A stretch of DNA of 64,000 nucleotides from Clostridiales bacterium (GTDB lineage Bacteria; Bacillota; Clostridia; Christensenellales; Aristaeellaceae), in NCBI GenBank assembly GCA_019419995.1, contig JAHZHZ010000006.1, forward strand, positions 1 to 64,000. Reading direction: 5' to 3'. Of the stretch, positions 25,621 to 33,383 are shown piece after piece (within the stretch, counting starts at the first letter, position 1; every line of letters starts with the position of its first letter). The position numbers were made by a program, and so were the translations under genes. A model generated the notes under the pieces. That model saw nothing but the letters and a program-made list of their open reading frames with translations, was not told the origin of the DNA and did not search any database.

Positions 25621-26385
25621 TCAACACGTCGTCAGCCCGCCATCCACAGGCAATGTAATGCCCGTAATGAATCTCGCAGCGGGGCTGATCAGGAAGGCAA
25701 CCGCATTGGCGACATCCTCTGTCTTTGCCACACCAAGATACTGACGCTGAAACAGTTCCTGAAAGCTTTGGCTTTCCTCTCCATATTTCTCAACAAAGCG
25801 GTCATACATCTCCGTAGCCGTCATCGCCGGCGCCACTGTGTTGATGCAGATGCCCTTATCCGCTAATTCCCGGGCAATGCAGCGAACAGCCGCGTCCATG
25901 GCTGCCTTTGAAGCGGCATAGATGGTCTGCGCCTTATTTCCCCTGATGGAAGCTGTGGAAGATATGCCCACAATACGCAGGCCTTTGTTAAAGCGCCCGT
26001 TTCTGCAAGCCTGCCGCACCGTCTCTAAAAATCCAAAAAGGTTGATGTCAAATGTAGCCTGCACCCTCTCAGGATTAAACTGAGCCAGCGGCCTTGCAGC
26101 GCTGATGCCCGCCGCATATACGAGCCCGTCCAGCCGCCCGCGTTCGGCAACGATCTGCTTGATCAGCGGTTCAATCTCCGAAACTACGCTCAGATCCGCG
26201 CAATAGTAGGCATGTCCCGCTCCTTCCAACATCTGAAGAGTCTCTTGCAGTTTTTCCTCACGCCGGGCGACCAGCACAAGCTTTGCACCGAGAGCACTGA
26301 GCGTGATGGCAATCTGCTTTCCAATCCCGGAAGACGCGCCTGTAACCAGAACCGTCCGCTCGGAAAGATCTATCAACTGCGTCAA
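25621..26385 (-). CDS. SDR-family 3-ketoacyl reductase, FabG-like
   Basis: About 254 residues from a TTG start at 26385, chosen because GAGGAGG sits eight bases upstream and TQLIDLSERTVLVTGASSG gives the family's normal N-terminus; the open frame runs further upstream into the previous gene. TGASSGIG loop, ISSTAS serine, YAASKAA Tyr/Lys and the C-terminal FITGITLPVDGG. Placed between the two KAS III genes, it most probably reduces their 3-keto products to 3-hydroxyacyl-ACP. Confidence 0.88.
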   Translation of the reverse strand: MTQLIDLSERTVLVTGASSGIGKQIAITLSALGAKLVLVARREEKLQETLQMLEGAGHAYYCADLSVVSEIEPLIKQIVAERGRLDGLVYAAGISAARPLAQFNPERVQATFDINLFGFLETVRQACRNGRFNKGLRIVGISSTASIRGNKAQTIYAASKAAMDAAVRCIARELADKGICINTVAPAMTATEMYDRFVEKYGEESQSFQELFQRQYLGVAKTEDVANAVAFLISPAARFITGITLPVDGGLTTC

Positions 26386-26401
26386 CTTTATCTCCTCCTC
26401 A

Positions 26402-27490
26402 TCAGTACTTGCCCGGCTGCAGCTTACCTTCGGCATAAAAATCTGCCGTCTGCAGAATCGGGAACACATTGTCCGTATTTATGCTGGCATTCATCACGCC
26501 CCAGGAAAGGCCGATGCCAAAGCCGCACATCAGAGCGTTGAGCGTTTCGCCGCCCTTTTCGCCATACGCATCGCACAGCGTAAGCGGTATGGATATGCCT
26601 CCGGTATTTCCAAACCGATCCAGCGAAATGGGAACCTTCTCCTTGGGCAGCTTGAGCTTGCGCATGATCTGCTTGAGCATAAACAGGTTCGCCTGATGCA
26701 AAACGCACAGATCGTAATCCTCTGACTTCGTCTGCGTATGTTCCAGATAATCCTGTATGGCCTTGGGTACATCCGTCATCGAAAAGGAGAATACCGAAGT
26801 GCCGTCCATGAAGATATCGTAGAGCGAGCGCTCAATGCCATCGCTGCAGACAAAGCGCTCCCGAGAGGGATACATGTCGCGGAAGCCGCCCGCGGGCAGC
26901 ACAATGGCCTTAAAGCGGTCTCCGTCGCTGCGCAGCAGGGTCTGCGTCTGCGCGTCCTCCTGCCGCTCGAGCAGGATCGCCGCCCCCGCGTCACCATACA
27001 TCATCACAATAGACTGATCGTGCGGGTCCACTAGCTTCGACGCCGTTTCGCCGAGCAGCAGCAGCGTATAGCGGTAATCGGCGCACTGCATCATGGACAT
27101 CGCCGTCTGCATGCCGTAAATAAACCCGGAACAGCCCAACGCAACCTCAAGCGTAGCGCACTCCATGGAAAGCCCCAAGCGTTTTTGCAGCACGCACGCC
27201 GTAGATGGCCGCCGGTAATCCGGGGATTGCGTAACGAAGATGAGCGCACCAATCTCGCTGCGATCCACCTGCATCCTCGAAAAGAGATTTTCCGCAGCGG
27301 AAAAGGCCAGGTCGCCGGCGGTCTGCTCCGGCAGCGCCTTGTACATCGCGGCAATACCCGTTCCCTTAGTGAACTTCTGTGTGACCTCGGCGCCAAATAC
27401 GGGAATAAAGCTATCCACCGTCACATGATTTTGCGGAACGACGCAGGCCATTCCCGCAATGCCGACACCTTTGCTTTTGAAAAAAGCCAT
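26402..27490 (-). CDS. Beta-ketoacyl-ACP synthase III (KAS III), copy 1
   Basis: 362 residues. Catalytic Cys120 in VALGCSGFIYG, His in CVLHQANLFMLKQI, Asn in RFGNTGGISIPL. GGAGAGAAAAGGG before the ATG. No elongating KAS I/II (FabF/FabB) is found in the window, so these enzymes can make only one condensation each unless supplied from primary metabolism. Confidence 0.88.
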   Translation of the reverse strand: MAFFKSKGVGIAGMACVVPQNHVTVDSFIPVFGAEVTQKFTKGTGIAAMYKALPEQTAGDLAFSAAENLFSRMQVDRSEIGALIFVTQSPDYRRPSTACVLQKRLGLSMECATLEVALGCSGFIYGMQTAMSMMQCADYRYTLLLLGETASKLVDPHDQSIVMMYGDAGAAILLERQEDAQTQTLLRSDGDRFKAIVLPAGGFRDMYPSRERFVCSDGIERSLYDIFMDGTSVFSFSMTDVPKAIQDYLEHTQTKSEDYDLCVLHQANLFMLKQIMRKLKLPKEKVPISLDRFGNTGGISIPLTLCDAYGEKGGETLNALMCGFGIGLSWGVMNASINTDNVFPILQTADFYAEGKLQPGKY

Positions 27491-27511
27491 CCCTTTTCTC
27501 TCCTTCTTGGG

Positions 27512-28129
27512 TTACAACATATACCCTTCAAAATGTCCTGGCCAGACGTACGTGCCCGCGGGCAGGCGCTCGACGCGCGGCTTTCCCACGTGCTCCCAAA
27601 GCGCCTCGCTCCCGCCCGGAAAATGCAGCTCAATCGGCCGGCCCTGCATCAGGCTATCCCCAGAAAAGAAATGGACGCCATCCAACAGAATGCCGATGCT
27701 GCCCTGCGAATGGCCGGGGATCTCCATAAAATCGAAAACATGTCCCTGCCAGCGCCATTGGGCGACGTCTGTAAACGTCCTGTCCGCCTCGCAGGTATAA
27801 TTCTGATCCGCTTTCGGAATCCGCTCAAGCGGCACCCACGTCTGCAATTCACAGAAAGCCTCAAAATAACGCGCCATATTCCTGCGCGCCGAGCGCAGGT
27901 TCTGCGCGCAGGCCGCGCTGCAAAACAGCGGCGCGCCATAGCGCTCCTTCCATGCGTTCACGCCGGATATGTGGTCATAGTGTTCATGCGTTACCACGAG
28001 AAGATCCACCTCGAGCCCCTGGGCAACGCCGGTGTTCCCGCAGGGATCAATCGCAACCGCATGGGCTCCATCCACAATCAGGTACATATTGGATGAAAGC
28101 AGACCCGTGTCGTACCGACGGATGTCCAT
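27512..28129 (-). CDS. Metallo-beta-lactamase-fold hydrolase
   Basis: 205 residues. THEHYDH (metal-binding HxHxDH), GHSQGSIG, FSGDSL and WPGHFEGYML provide the full dinuclear metal ligand set of the glyoxalase II-like group. The ATG overlaps the fabD stop (TGATG). In this context it may be a thioesterase releasing or editing acyl groups from carrier protein or CoA; that role is inference. A secreted role is excluded by the absence of a signal peptide. Confidence 0.8.
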   Translation of the reverse strand: MDIRRYDTGLLSSNMYLIVDGAHAVAIDPCGNTGVAQGLEVDLLVVTHEHYDHISGVNAWKERYGAPLFCSAACAQNLRSARRNMARYFEAFCELQTWVPLERIPKADQNYTCEADRTFTDVAQWRWQGHVFDFMEIPGHSQGSIGILLDGVHFFSGDSLMQGRPIELHFPGGSEALWEHVGKPRVERLPAGTYVWPGHFEGYML

Positions 28130-29058
28130 CAGCACACACCCAGCGCCGCCAGCGTATCTTCCAGCGTCTTGCGGTTCTCCACGCGATATACGGCCACTCC
28201 CTTAAGCGTCTTTTTGACCAGGCCGGTCAGCGTCTTTCCGGGACCACATTCAATGAACGTATCAACGCCGTCGGCCTGCATGTTTTGCAGCGTCTGCACC
28301 CAGCGGACAGGGCGCATCGCCTGCGCCACCAACAATCCGGGGATCTGCTCCGCCTGCGTATGCGCAAGCCCATCCACATTCATATATACCGGAATGCGCG
28401 GGGCCGCAAACGATTGGTCAGCAAAAAACGTCTCCAACCGCTGTGCCGCCGGGCGCATCAAATCGCAGTGAAACGGCGCGCTGACCGCCAGCTTGATGGC
28501 GCGCACCTTCTCTTCCGCCGCCAGGACAATCGCCTGATTCACGCCCGCCACCGTTCCCGATACCACCGTCTGCACCGGGCTGTTGTAATTGGCAGCCACG
28601 ACATATCCATCGGTTACTTTCGCGCAGATCTGCTCAATCTGCTCGGGCGTGCCGCCCACCATCGCCGCCATGGCGCCCTCGCCGGGCGCGACGGCTTCCT
28701 GCATGGCGTCCGCGCGCACCTGAACCATCTTGAACGCGGCATCTGCATCAAAGACGCCGGCAAAGGTCAGGGCCGCATATTCCCCGAGCGAGAAGCCCGC
28801 CACCACCTGAGGCTCGATGCCGTGGGCCTTGAGCACCATCCCCGCCGCGAGATCCGCCGCCAGCATACAGGGCTGCGTATTGTGCGTGAGATTCAAATCC
28901 TCCTGCGTACCCGAAAAACACAGGTCGGAAATCGAGCGGCCTAGGCTTTGATCCGCGCTTTCAAAAACGCTCTTTGCGGCAGTCTCTGTCTCGTAAAGAT
29001 CTTTCAACATGCCCGGGTATTGTGCACCTTGGCCGGAAAATAAAAATGCAATCTTCAT
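28129..29058 (-). CDS. fabD: Malonyl-CoA:ACP transacylase
   Basis: 309 residues. FSGQGAQYPGM N-terminus, nucleophile Ser90 in GFSLGEYAAL (the usual GHSLG with His replaced by Phe), and VSAPFHCDLM with the catalytic His. It loads malonyl (or methylmalonyl) groups from CoA on the carrier proteins. Presence of a dedicated FabD with its own carrier proteins and CoA-carboxylating enzymes argues that the operon runs a pathway separate from housekeeping fatty-acid synthesis. AAGGAG precedes the start by 11 bases. Confidence 0.88.
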   Translation of the reverse strand: MKIAFLFSGQGAQYPGMLKDLYETETAAKSVFESADQSLGRSISDLCFSGTQEDLNLTHNTQPCMLAADLAAGMVLKAHGIEPQVVAGFSLGEYAALTFAGVFDADAAFKMVQVRADAMQEAVAPGEGAMAAMVGGTPEQIEQICAKVTDGYVVAANYNSPVQTVVSGTVAGVNQAIVLAAEEKVRAIKLAVSAPFHCDLMRPAAQRLETFFADQSFAAPRIPVYMNVDGLAHTQAEQIPGLLVAQAMRPVRWVQTLQNMQADGVDTFIECGPGKTLTGLVKKTLKGVAVYRVENRKTLEDTLAALGVC

Positions 29059-29074
29059 GGTGTATACATTCTCC

Positions 29075-29716
29075 TTACAATTCTAGTCTGCGCGCCGGGT
29101 TACCCAATACGTGCGTCCCGGCCTTTACCTTGCGGAAGACGACGCTCCCGGCCCCGATCACAGCGTCGTCACCGACGCTGATCTTCGGCACGAGATAAGC
29201 TTTGCCCCCCATGAACACACGCTTGCCGATGTGTACATGCCCCGTGAGCGAACAGCCGCCCATCATGCACGCATAATCCTCAATCACAACGTCATGACCG
29301 ATTCCCACGTTTTCATTGATCAAAACGCCGTCACCAATGGTGACGTTCACCGTCATTCGGACGCCCCTGCACAGAATGGTTCCCGCGCCGATTCTGACGG
29401 TGGGATGCACTTCCACATCCGGGGAAATGAGGGTCTCAAAGGCAACGCCCTGTGCCATCAGGCGCGTTTGTATCGCCGCTCTGGGTTTGGGTTCACCCAC
29501 TGCGCAGGTACAAACCACCTCATCCCTATGATCGATAAGCCACTGTTCGTCGCCGACCACGGGATAGCCGTTGACAACTTCGCCCTCGTGATAATATTCG
29601 TTTCCCACCACAAATCCCAACAGATCATAAGTGGGCTTCTCACGGTTGATGCGCTCCACCATAAAGGCGACTTCGCGCCCAAAGCCACCTGCTCCGTACA
29701 AAACCAGTTTTTTCAT
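29075..29716 (-). CDS. NeuD/PglD-like sugar N-acyltransferase
   Basis: 213 residues: an N-terminal nucleotide-sugar binding domain (LVLYGAGGFGREVAFMVERI) and a C-terminal left-handed beta-helix of hexapeptide repeats with the catalytic His in NVGIGHDVVIED, ending with the typical GNPARRLEL. Family members acetylate the 4-amino group of UDP- or TDP-4-amino-4,6-dideoxy sugars, which the upstream aminotransferase could make. Its placement directly before fabD suggests it might use an acyl group made by the cluster rather than acetyl; that is inference. Confidence 0.82.
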   Translation of the reverse strand: MKKLVLYGAGGFGREVAFMVERINREKPTYDLLGFVVGNEYYHEGEVVNGYPVVGDEQWLIDHRDEVVCTCAVGEPKPRAAIQTRLMAQGVAFETLISPDVEVHPTVRIGAGTILCRGVRMTVNVTIGDGVLINENVGIGHDVVIEDYACMMGGCSLTGHVHIGKRVFMGGKAYLVPKISVGDDAVIGAGSVVFRKVKAGTHVLGNPARRLEL

Positions 29717-29718
29717 TC

Positions 29719-30870
29719 TTACGCCCCAGCCTCCACGGGAGAAGCCGTCCTTTCTTCGGATATGTAGCGCTCCGCCTCTACTTCCACAATAGAGCTGTGC
29801 CCTCTTTTTTTCAAATAGACTTGCAGCACATCATCCGGCACGCAGCGACTGTCTACAACGTGGCCCTTAGCGTCGTAACCGAGGAAAAAACCGCATCCTG
29901 CTGTTTCACGCTCAGAGCCGTTCTGCGGAAAGAGCGTTATGCGCACAAGACGGAATATCAGGCGGATATCCAACGCCAAGCTGCAGTTTTCAACATACCA
30001 TACATCATTTTCCAACCGAGCTTCCCAGTCCATGCTGCTCATCGAACCCTGCAATGCGGGACATTCCAGCCCAGGCCGCACGGCAAAACGCGCTGTGTGG
30101 CGTTCGGTCATCCATCTGGTGTAATAGTCATGCAATGGCCTCGGACCGATGATCGACATATCGCCCTTGAGAATGGACCAGAAATTGAGCAGTTCGTCCA
30201 ACGATGTGCGCCGCATAAATCTGCCGAACCCAGTCACCCGCATATCCGGTGGCAACAGCTCGCCATGCGCATCGCAGTCGTTGCGCATATTGCGAAACTT
30301 GACGATCTTAAATTCCTTGCCATGCAGCCCCGTGCGGCTTTGCTTGAAAAAAATGGGCCTTCCGACATCGAAAAACGTAATGATCCCCAGCACGAAATTG
30401 AACGGCAACGTCACCACAAACGCAACCAGACCTACGATGAAGTCCAGGCAGCGCTTGCCATGTCGGGTATAAAAACTGTCCCTGGGGACGACCGGCTTTT
30501 GCCTGTCATTCGCGCCGCGCAGATGCAGCTGACAGTTGATATCCCCTATCTCCCGAAGCTCATTCAGGGAGAGGCGAGAAACGTTGTTCAAATAGATACA
30601 CCTCGTTTTGATTGCATAGGTTGTCATTAGAGCCTCGGCCCACATTCGCCTCGACCTTACCTTCTGAACGAAAACGTTCCTAGTAAAGGCAGATGCGTTC
30701 CTCTTCACGCCCATTTTTTCGCCTATCCATCGACCGGCAACGTTTCTGATGCGCGTGAAACGGTCGTGCACGCCGATATGGCGCCGCAAGTTCTCCATGC
30801 GCAGCATTTGCGCGGTTTGAACATATCCACAACTACATTCATCGAAAAAACAGGCTACTTGCCAGAGCAA
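29719..30870 (-). CDS. Initiating sugar-phosphate transferase (PglC/WcaJ family)
   Basis: Transfers a sugar-1-phosphate to undecaprenyl phosphate, the first step of repeat-unit assembly. Core motifs: GKRCLDFIVGLVAFVVTLPF (membrane segment), FKQSRTGLHGKEFKIVKFRN, RRTSLDELLNFWSILKGD and MSIIGPRP. The catalytic domain begins at about residue 135 of the longest frame; the first 80 or so residues look unlike any domain and lack a start signal, so the true start may be ATG 30627 (GAGG five bases upstream). C-terminal tail of about 70 residues beyond the usual end. Confidence 0.82.
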   Translation of the reverse strand: MLWQVACFFDECSCGYVQTAQMLRMENLRRHIGVHDRFTRIRNVAGRWIGEKMGVKRNASAFTRNVFVQKVRSRRMWAEALMTTYAIKTRCIYLNNVSRLSLNELREIGDINCQLHLRGANDRQKPVVPRDSFYTRHGKRCLDFIVGLVAFVVTLPFNFVLGIITFFDVGRPIFFKQSRTGLHGKEFKIVKFRNMRNDCDAHGELLPPDMRVTGFGRFMRRTSLDELLNFWSILKGDMSIIGPRPLHDYYTRWMTERHTARFAVRPGLECPALQGSMSSMDWEARLENDVWYVENCSLALDIRLIFRLVRITLFPQNGSERETAGCGFFLGYDAKGHVVDSRCVPDDVLQVYLKKRGHSSIVEVEAERYISEERTASPVEAGA

Positions 30871-31457
30871 GGATGGCCGTCGTCCTCTGCCTGTCCACGA
30901 TTCCTGATTTTGTCATGCTGCTCCCAAAGCAGCGCACACAGCTGATCGGAGATCTCCTCCTTGCTTGGGCGCAATTCACGCGGATAGGTGTTCTCCCCCA
31001 TGCGCTTTTCTGCCACATCCGCAAAGCTGCCGATCACCTTCGCCGGCACTCCGCCTACAACGGAACCGGGCGGTACATCCTTGGTAACGACGCTTCCTGC
31101 GGCAACGATCGCGTTTGGACCAATGCGCACGCCGTAAAGGATCGTAGAATTTGCGCCAATGAACACGTTGTCCATGACTTCGATGCAACCGACCATCTCG
31201 CTGCACGCGTTCGTCCCGTTCATGCAGTTCAAAACGCTGTGAATGATGTCGTGCGTGACAAATTCCACTTTTTTCCCGACGCGCACATTGTTGTGGATGC
31301 GGATAAGTCTGCCATATAACGGTACGACACGGTTTTGCAGGTAAGAATTGTCGCCAAACATGTCGAATATCCTATGTTTGCGTATGTATGCCGTGCGCAT
31401 GCTCTGCCTGGGCAACGCATGCAGACACACCGTTTGCCATAGACGTCGGAGTTTCAT
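30855..31457 (-). CDS. Hexapeptide-repeat acyltransferase (CatB/LpxA-like)
   Basis: About 200 residues from ATG 31457, which overlaps the rfbB stop as ATGA. Left-handed beta-helix repeats: VFIGANSTILYGVRIGPNA, IVAAGSVVTKDVPPGSVVGG and VPAKVIG. Usually O- or N-acetylates a sugar of the repeat unit with acetyl-CoA. With the NeuD-like gene it makes two acyltransferases in the cluster, so one may act on the amino sugar and the other on a hydroxyl. Confidence 0.8.
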   Translation of the reverse strand: MKLRRLWQTVCLHALPRQSMRTAYIRKHRIFDMFGDNSYLQNRVVPLYGRLIRIHNNVRVGKKVEFVTHDIIHSVLNCMNGTNACSEMVGCIEVMDNVFIGANSTILYGVRIGPNAIVAAGSVVTKDVPPGSVVGGVPAKVIGSFADVAEKRMGENTYPRELRPSKEEISDQLCALLWEQHDKIRNRGQAEDDGHPCSGK

Positions 31458-32467
31458 CCTCGCTTGGCCCCCGTCCTCTGCTGATACGCCCCGGAGAGGA
31501 TATCCTCCCACCAGGTGCGGTTATCCAGATACCACTGAATGGTCTTGTGGATGCCCTCACTAAACATTGTCTCCGGCTTCCAGCCCAGCTCCCGGCCCAT
31601 CTTCGCCGGATCGATGGCATAGCGAAGGTCATGGCCCTTGCGATCAGCCACATAGGTGATAAGGCTCTCAGGCTTATCCAGGGCCTTGCAAATGAGCTTC
31701 ACAATGTCTATATTCTGCATCTCGTTGTGGCCGCCGATGTTGTAAACTTCTCCAACGCGACCATTCTGGAGGATCTGATCGATGGCCTTGCAGTGATCCT
31801 CAACATATAGCCAGTCGCGCACATTTTCTCCCTTGCCATAGACTGGCAGGGGCTTATCGCCCAGCGCGTTGGCGATCATTAGCGGAATGAGCTTTTCCGG
31901 GAACTGATAAGGTCCATAGTTATTGGAGCAGCGCGAAATCGTCACCGGCAAACCGAAGGTGCGGTGATAGGCCTGCACCAACAGGTCCGCGCTTGCCTTG
32001 CTGGCAGAATACGGACTCGAGGCGTGAACGGGTGTTTCTTCTGTGAAAAACAAATCGGGACGATCCAGGGGAAGGTCTCCGTAGACCTCGTCGGTGGAAA
32101 CCTGGTGGAACCGCTCCACGCCATACTTACGGCAGGCATCCATCAACGTCTGGGTACCGAGGATGTTGGTCTGCAGAAACACGCCGGGGTTTTCGATGGA
32201 ACGATCGACATGCGATTCTGCGGCGAAGTTGACCACGACGTTCGGGCGCTCTTCCTCAAACAGGCTGAAGACCGTATCCCGGTCGCAGATGTCCGCATGC
32301 ACGAAGCGAAAATTCTCCTTGCCCAAAATGGGTTCCAGAGTCGCCAGATTCCCCGCGTAGGTGAGTTTGTCGATGCAGACAATCCGGTACTGGGGATGCT
32401 TCTCCATCATGTAGAAGATGAAATTACTTCCAATAAAGCCGGCACCGCCGGTGACAATCATCGTCAT
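31454..32467 (-). CDS. rfbB: dTDP-glucose 4,6-dehydratase
   Basis: About 337 residues from ATG 32467, one base after the rfbA stop. Motifs: MIVTGGAGFIGSNF (NAD binding), HADICDRD, FAAESHVDRSIENP, STDEVYGDLP, PYSASKASADLLV (Tyr/Lys) and RCSNNYGPYQFPEKLIPLM. Converts dTDP-glucose to dTDP-4-keto-6-deoxyglucose, the shared precursor of rhamnose and 4-amino-4,6-dideoxy sugars. No rfbC or rfbD is present here, so the flow is probably to the amino sugar. Confidence 0.95.
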   Translation of the reverse strand: MTMIVTGGAGFIGSNFIFYMMEKHPQYRIVCIDKLTYAGNLATLEPILGKENFRFVHADICDRDTVFSLFEEERPNVVVNFAAESHVDRSIENPGVFLQTNILGTQTLMDACRKYGVERFHQVSTDEVYGDLPLDRPDLFFTEETPVHASSPYSASKASADLLVQAYHRTFGLPVTISRCSNNYGPYQFPEKLIPLMIANALGDKPLPVYGKGENVRDWLYVEDHCKAIDQILQNGRVGEVYNIGGHNEMQNIDIVKLICKALDKPESLITYVADRKGHDLRYAIDPAKMGRELGWKPETMFSEGIHKTIQWYLDNRTWWEDILSGAYQQRTGAKRG

Positions 32468-32468
32468 T

Positions 32469-33341
32469 TCACTTCGCTCCTTTTGCAAGCTCGATCAAAT
32501 ACTGACCATAGTCGGTCATGTAAAGCTCTTCGCCAATTTCAAGGAGCTGCTGCGTTGTGATGAATCCCCTGCGCCACGCAATCTCCTCAATGCAAGATAC
32601 ATAGAAGCCCTGCCGTTCCTGAATGGTCTCCACGAACTCAGCGGCCTGCAGCATACCCTTGGGTGTTCCGGTATCCAGCCATGCCATGCCGCGCTTGAGC
32701 AGCACGACCTTGAGCTCGTTCTTCTCGAGGTACGAATTGATCACGGACGTGATCTCGATCTCCCCCCGGGCCGACGGCTTTACGTTTTTCGCAATCTCAA
32801 CGACGCGGTTGTCAAACAGGTATAAGCCCGGTATGGCGTAGTTCGACTTAGGCTTCTGCGGCTTTTCCTCGATGGAGATGACCTTGAAATTCTCATCAAA
32901 CTCGACGACGCCATATGCCCTTGGATCATGCACAAGGTAGCCAAAAATCGTTGCGCCTTCCTTGTTCGCCACCGCCTGCCAAAGTATTGAGGAAAGATTC
33001 TGACCGTAAAATACGTTGTCGCCCAGAATCAGGCACACGCTGTCGTCCCCGATGAACTTTTCACCGACGATAAAGGCGTCTGCCAGACCGCGCGGCTTCT
33101 CCTGAACCTCATAGCAGAATCGGACACCCAAACGCTTGCCATCGCCCAGGAGCTTTTCGTAAACCGTTATGTCTTCCGGCGTAGAAATGATCAGAATATC
33201 CCGAATCCCTGCCAGCAGCAACACGCTGAGCGGATAATAGATGAGCGGTTTATCAAAGATCGGTAACAGCTGCTTTGAGATGACTTTTGTCATAGGATAC
33301 AGCCGAGTTCCCCTTCCGCCGGCTAGTATAATTCCCTTCAC
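32469..33341 (-). CDS. rfbA: Glucose-1-phosphate thymidylyltransferase
   Basis: 290 residues, family length. GIILAGGRGTRLYPMTKVIS at the N-terminus (nucleotide binding), KPLIYYPLSVLLLAGI, VCLILGDNVFYGQNL, SIEEKPQKPKSNYAIPGLYL and GMAWLDTG. Forms dTDP-glucose from dTTP and glucose-1-phosphate. The first committed step of the nucleotide-sugar branch; co-encoded dTMP kinase may feed it. Confidence 0.95.
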   Translation of the reverse strand: MKGIILAGGRGTRLYPMTKVISKQLLPIFDKPLIYYPLSVLLLAGIRDILIISTPEDITVYEKLLGDGKRLGVRFCYEVQEKPRGLADAFIVGEKFIGDDSVCLILGDNVFYGQNLSSILWQAVANKEGATIFGYLVHDPRAYGVVEFDENFKVISIEEKPQKPKSNYAIPGLYLFDNRVVEIAKNVKPSARGEIEITSVINSYLEKNELKVVLLKRGMAWLDTGTPKGMLQAAEFVETIQERQGFYVSCIEEIAWRRGFITTQQLLEIGEELYMTDYGQYLIELAKGAK

Positions 33342-33383
33342 TCGTATCCCCCCGATATCAAGTCCGCATTGGTAAGATCAGAA

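Noticed and set aside
27185..28944. Long rightward open frames opposite fabD, the hydrolase and KAS III genes.
   Set aside because: Antisense shadows in high-GC coding DNA, with Arg/His-rich translations and no ribosome sites.
13514..29058. A modular polyketide or non-ribosomal peptide synthetase cluster.
   Set aside because: All enzymes are small and free-standing; there are no KS-AT or condensation domain megasynthases.
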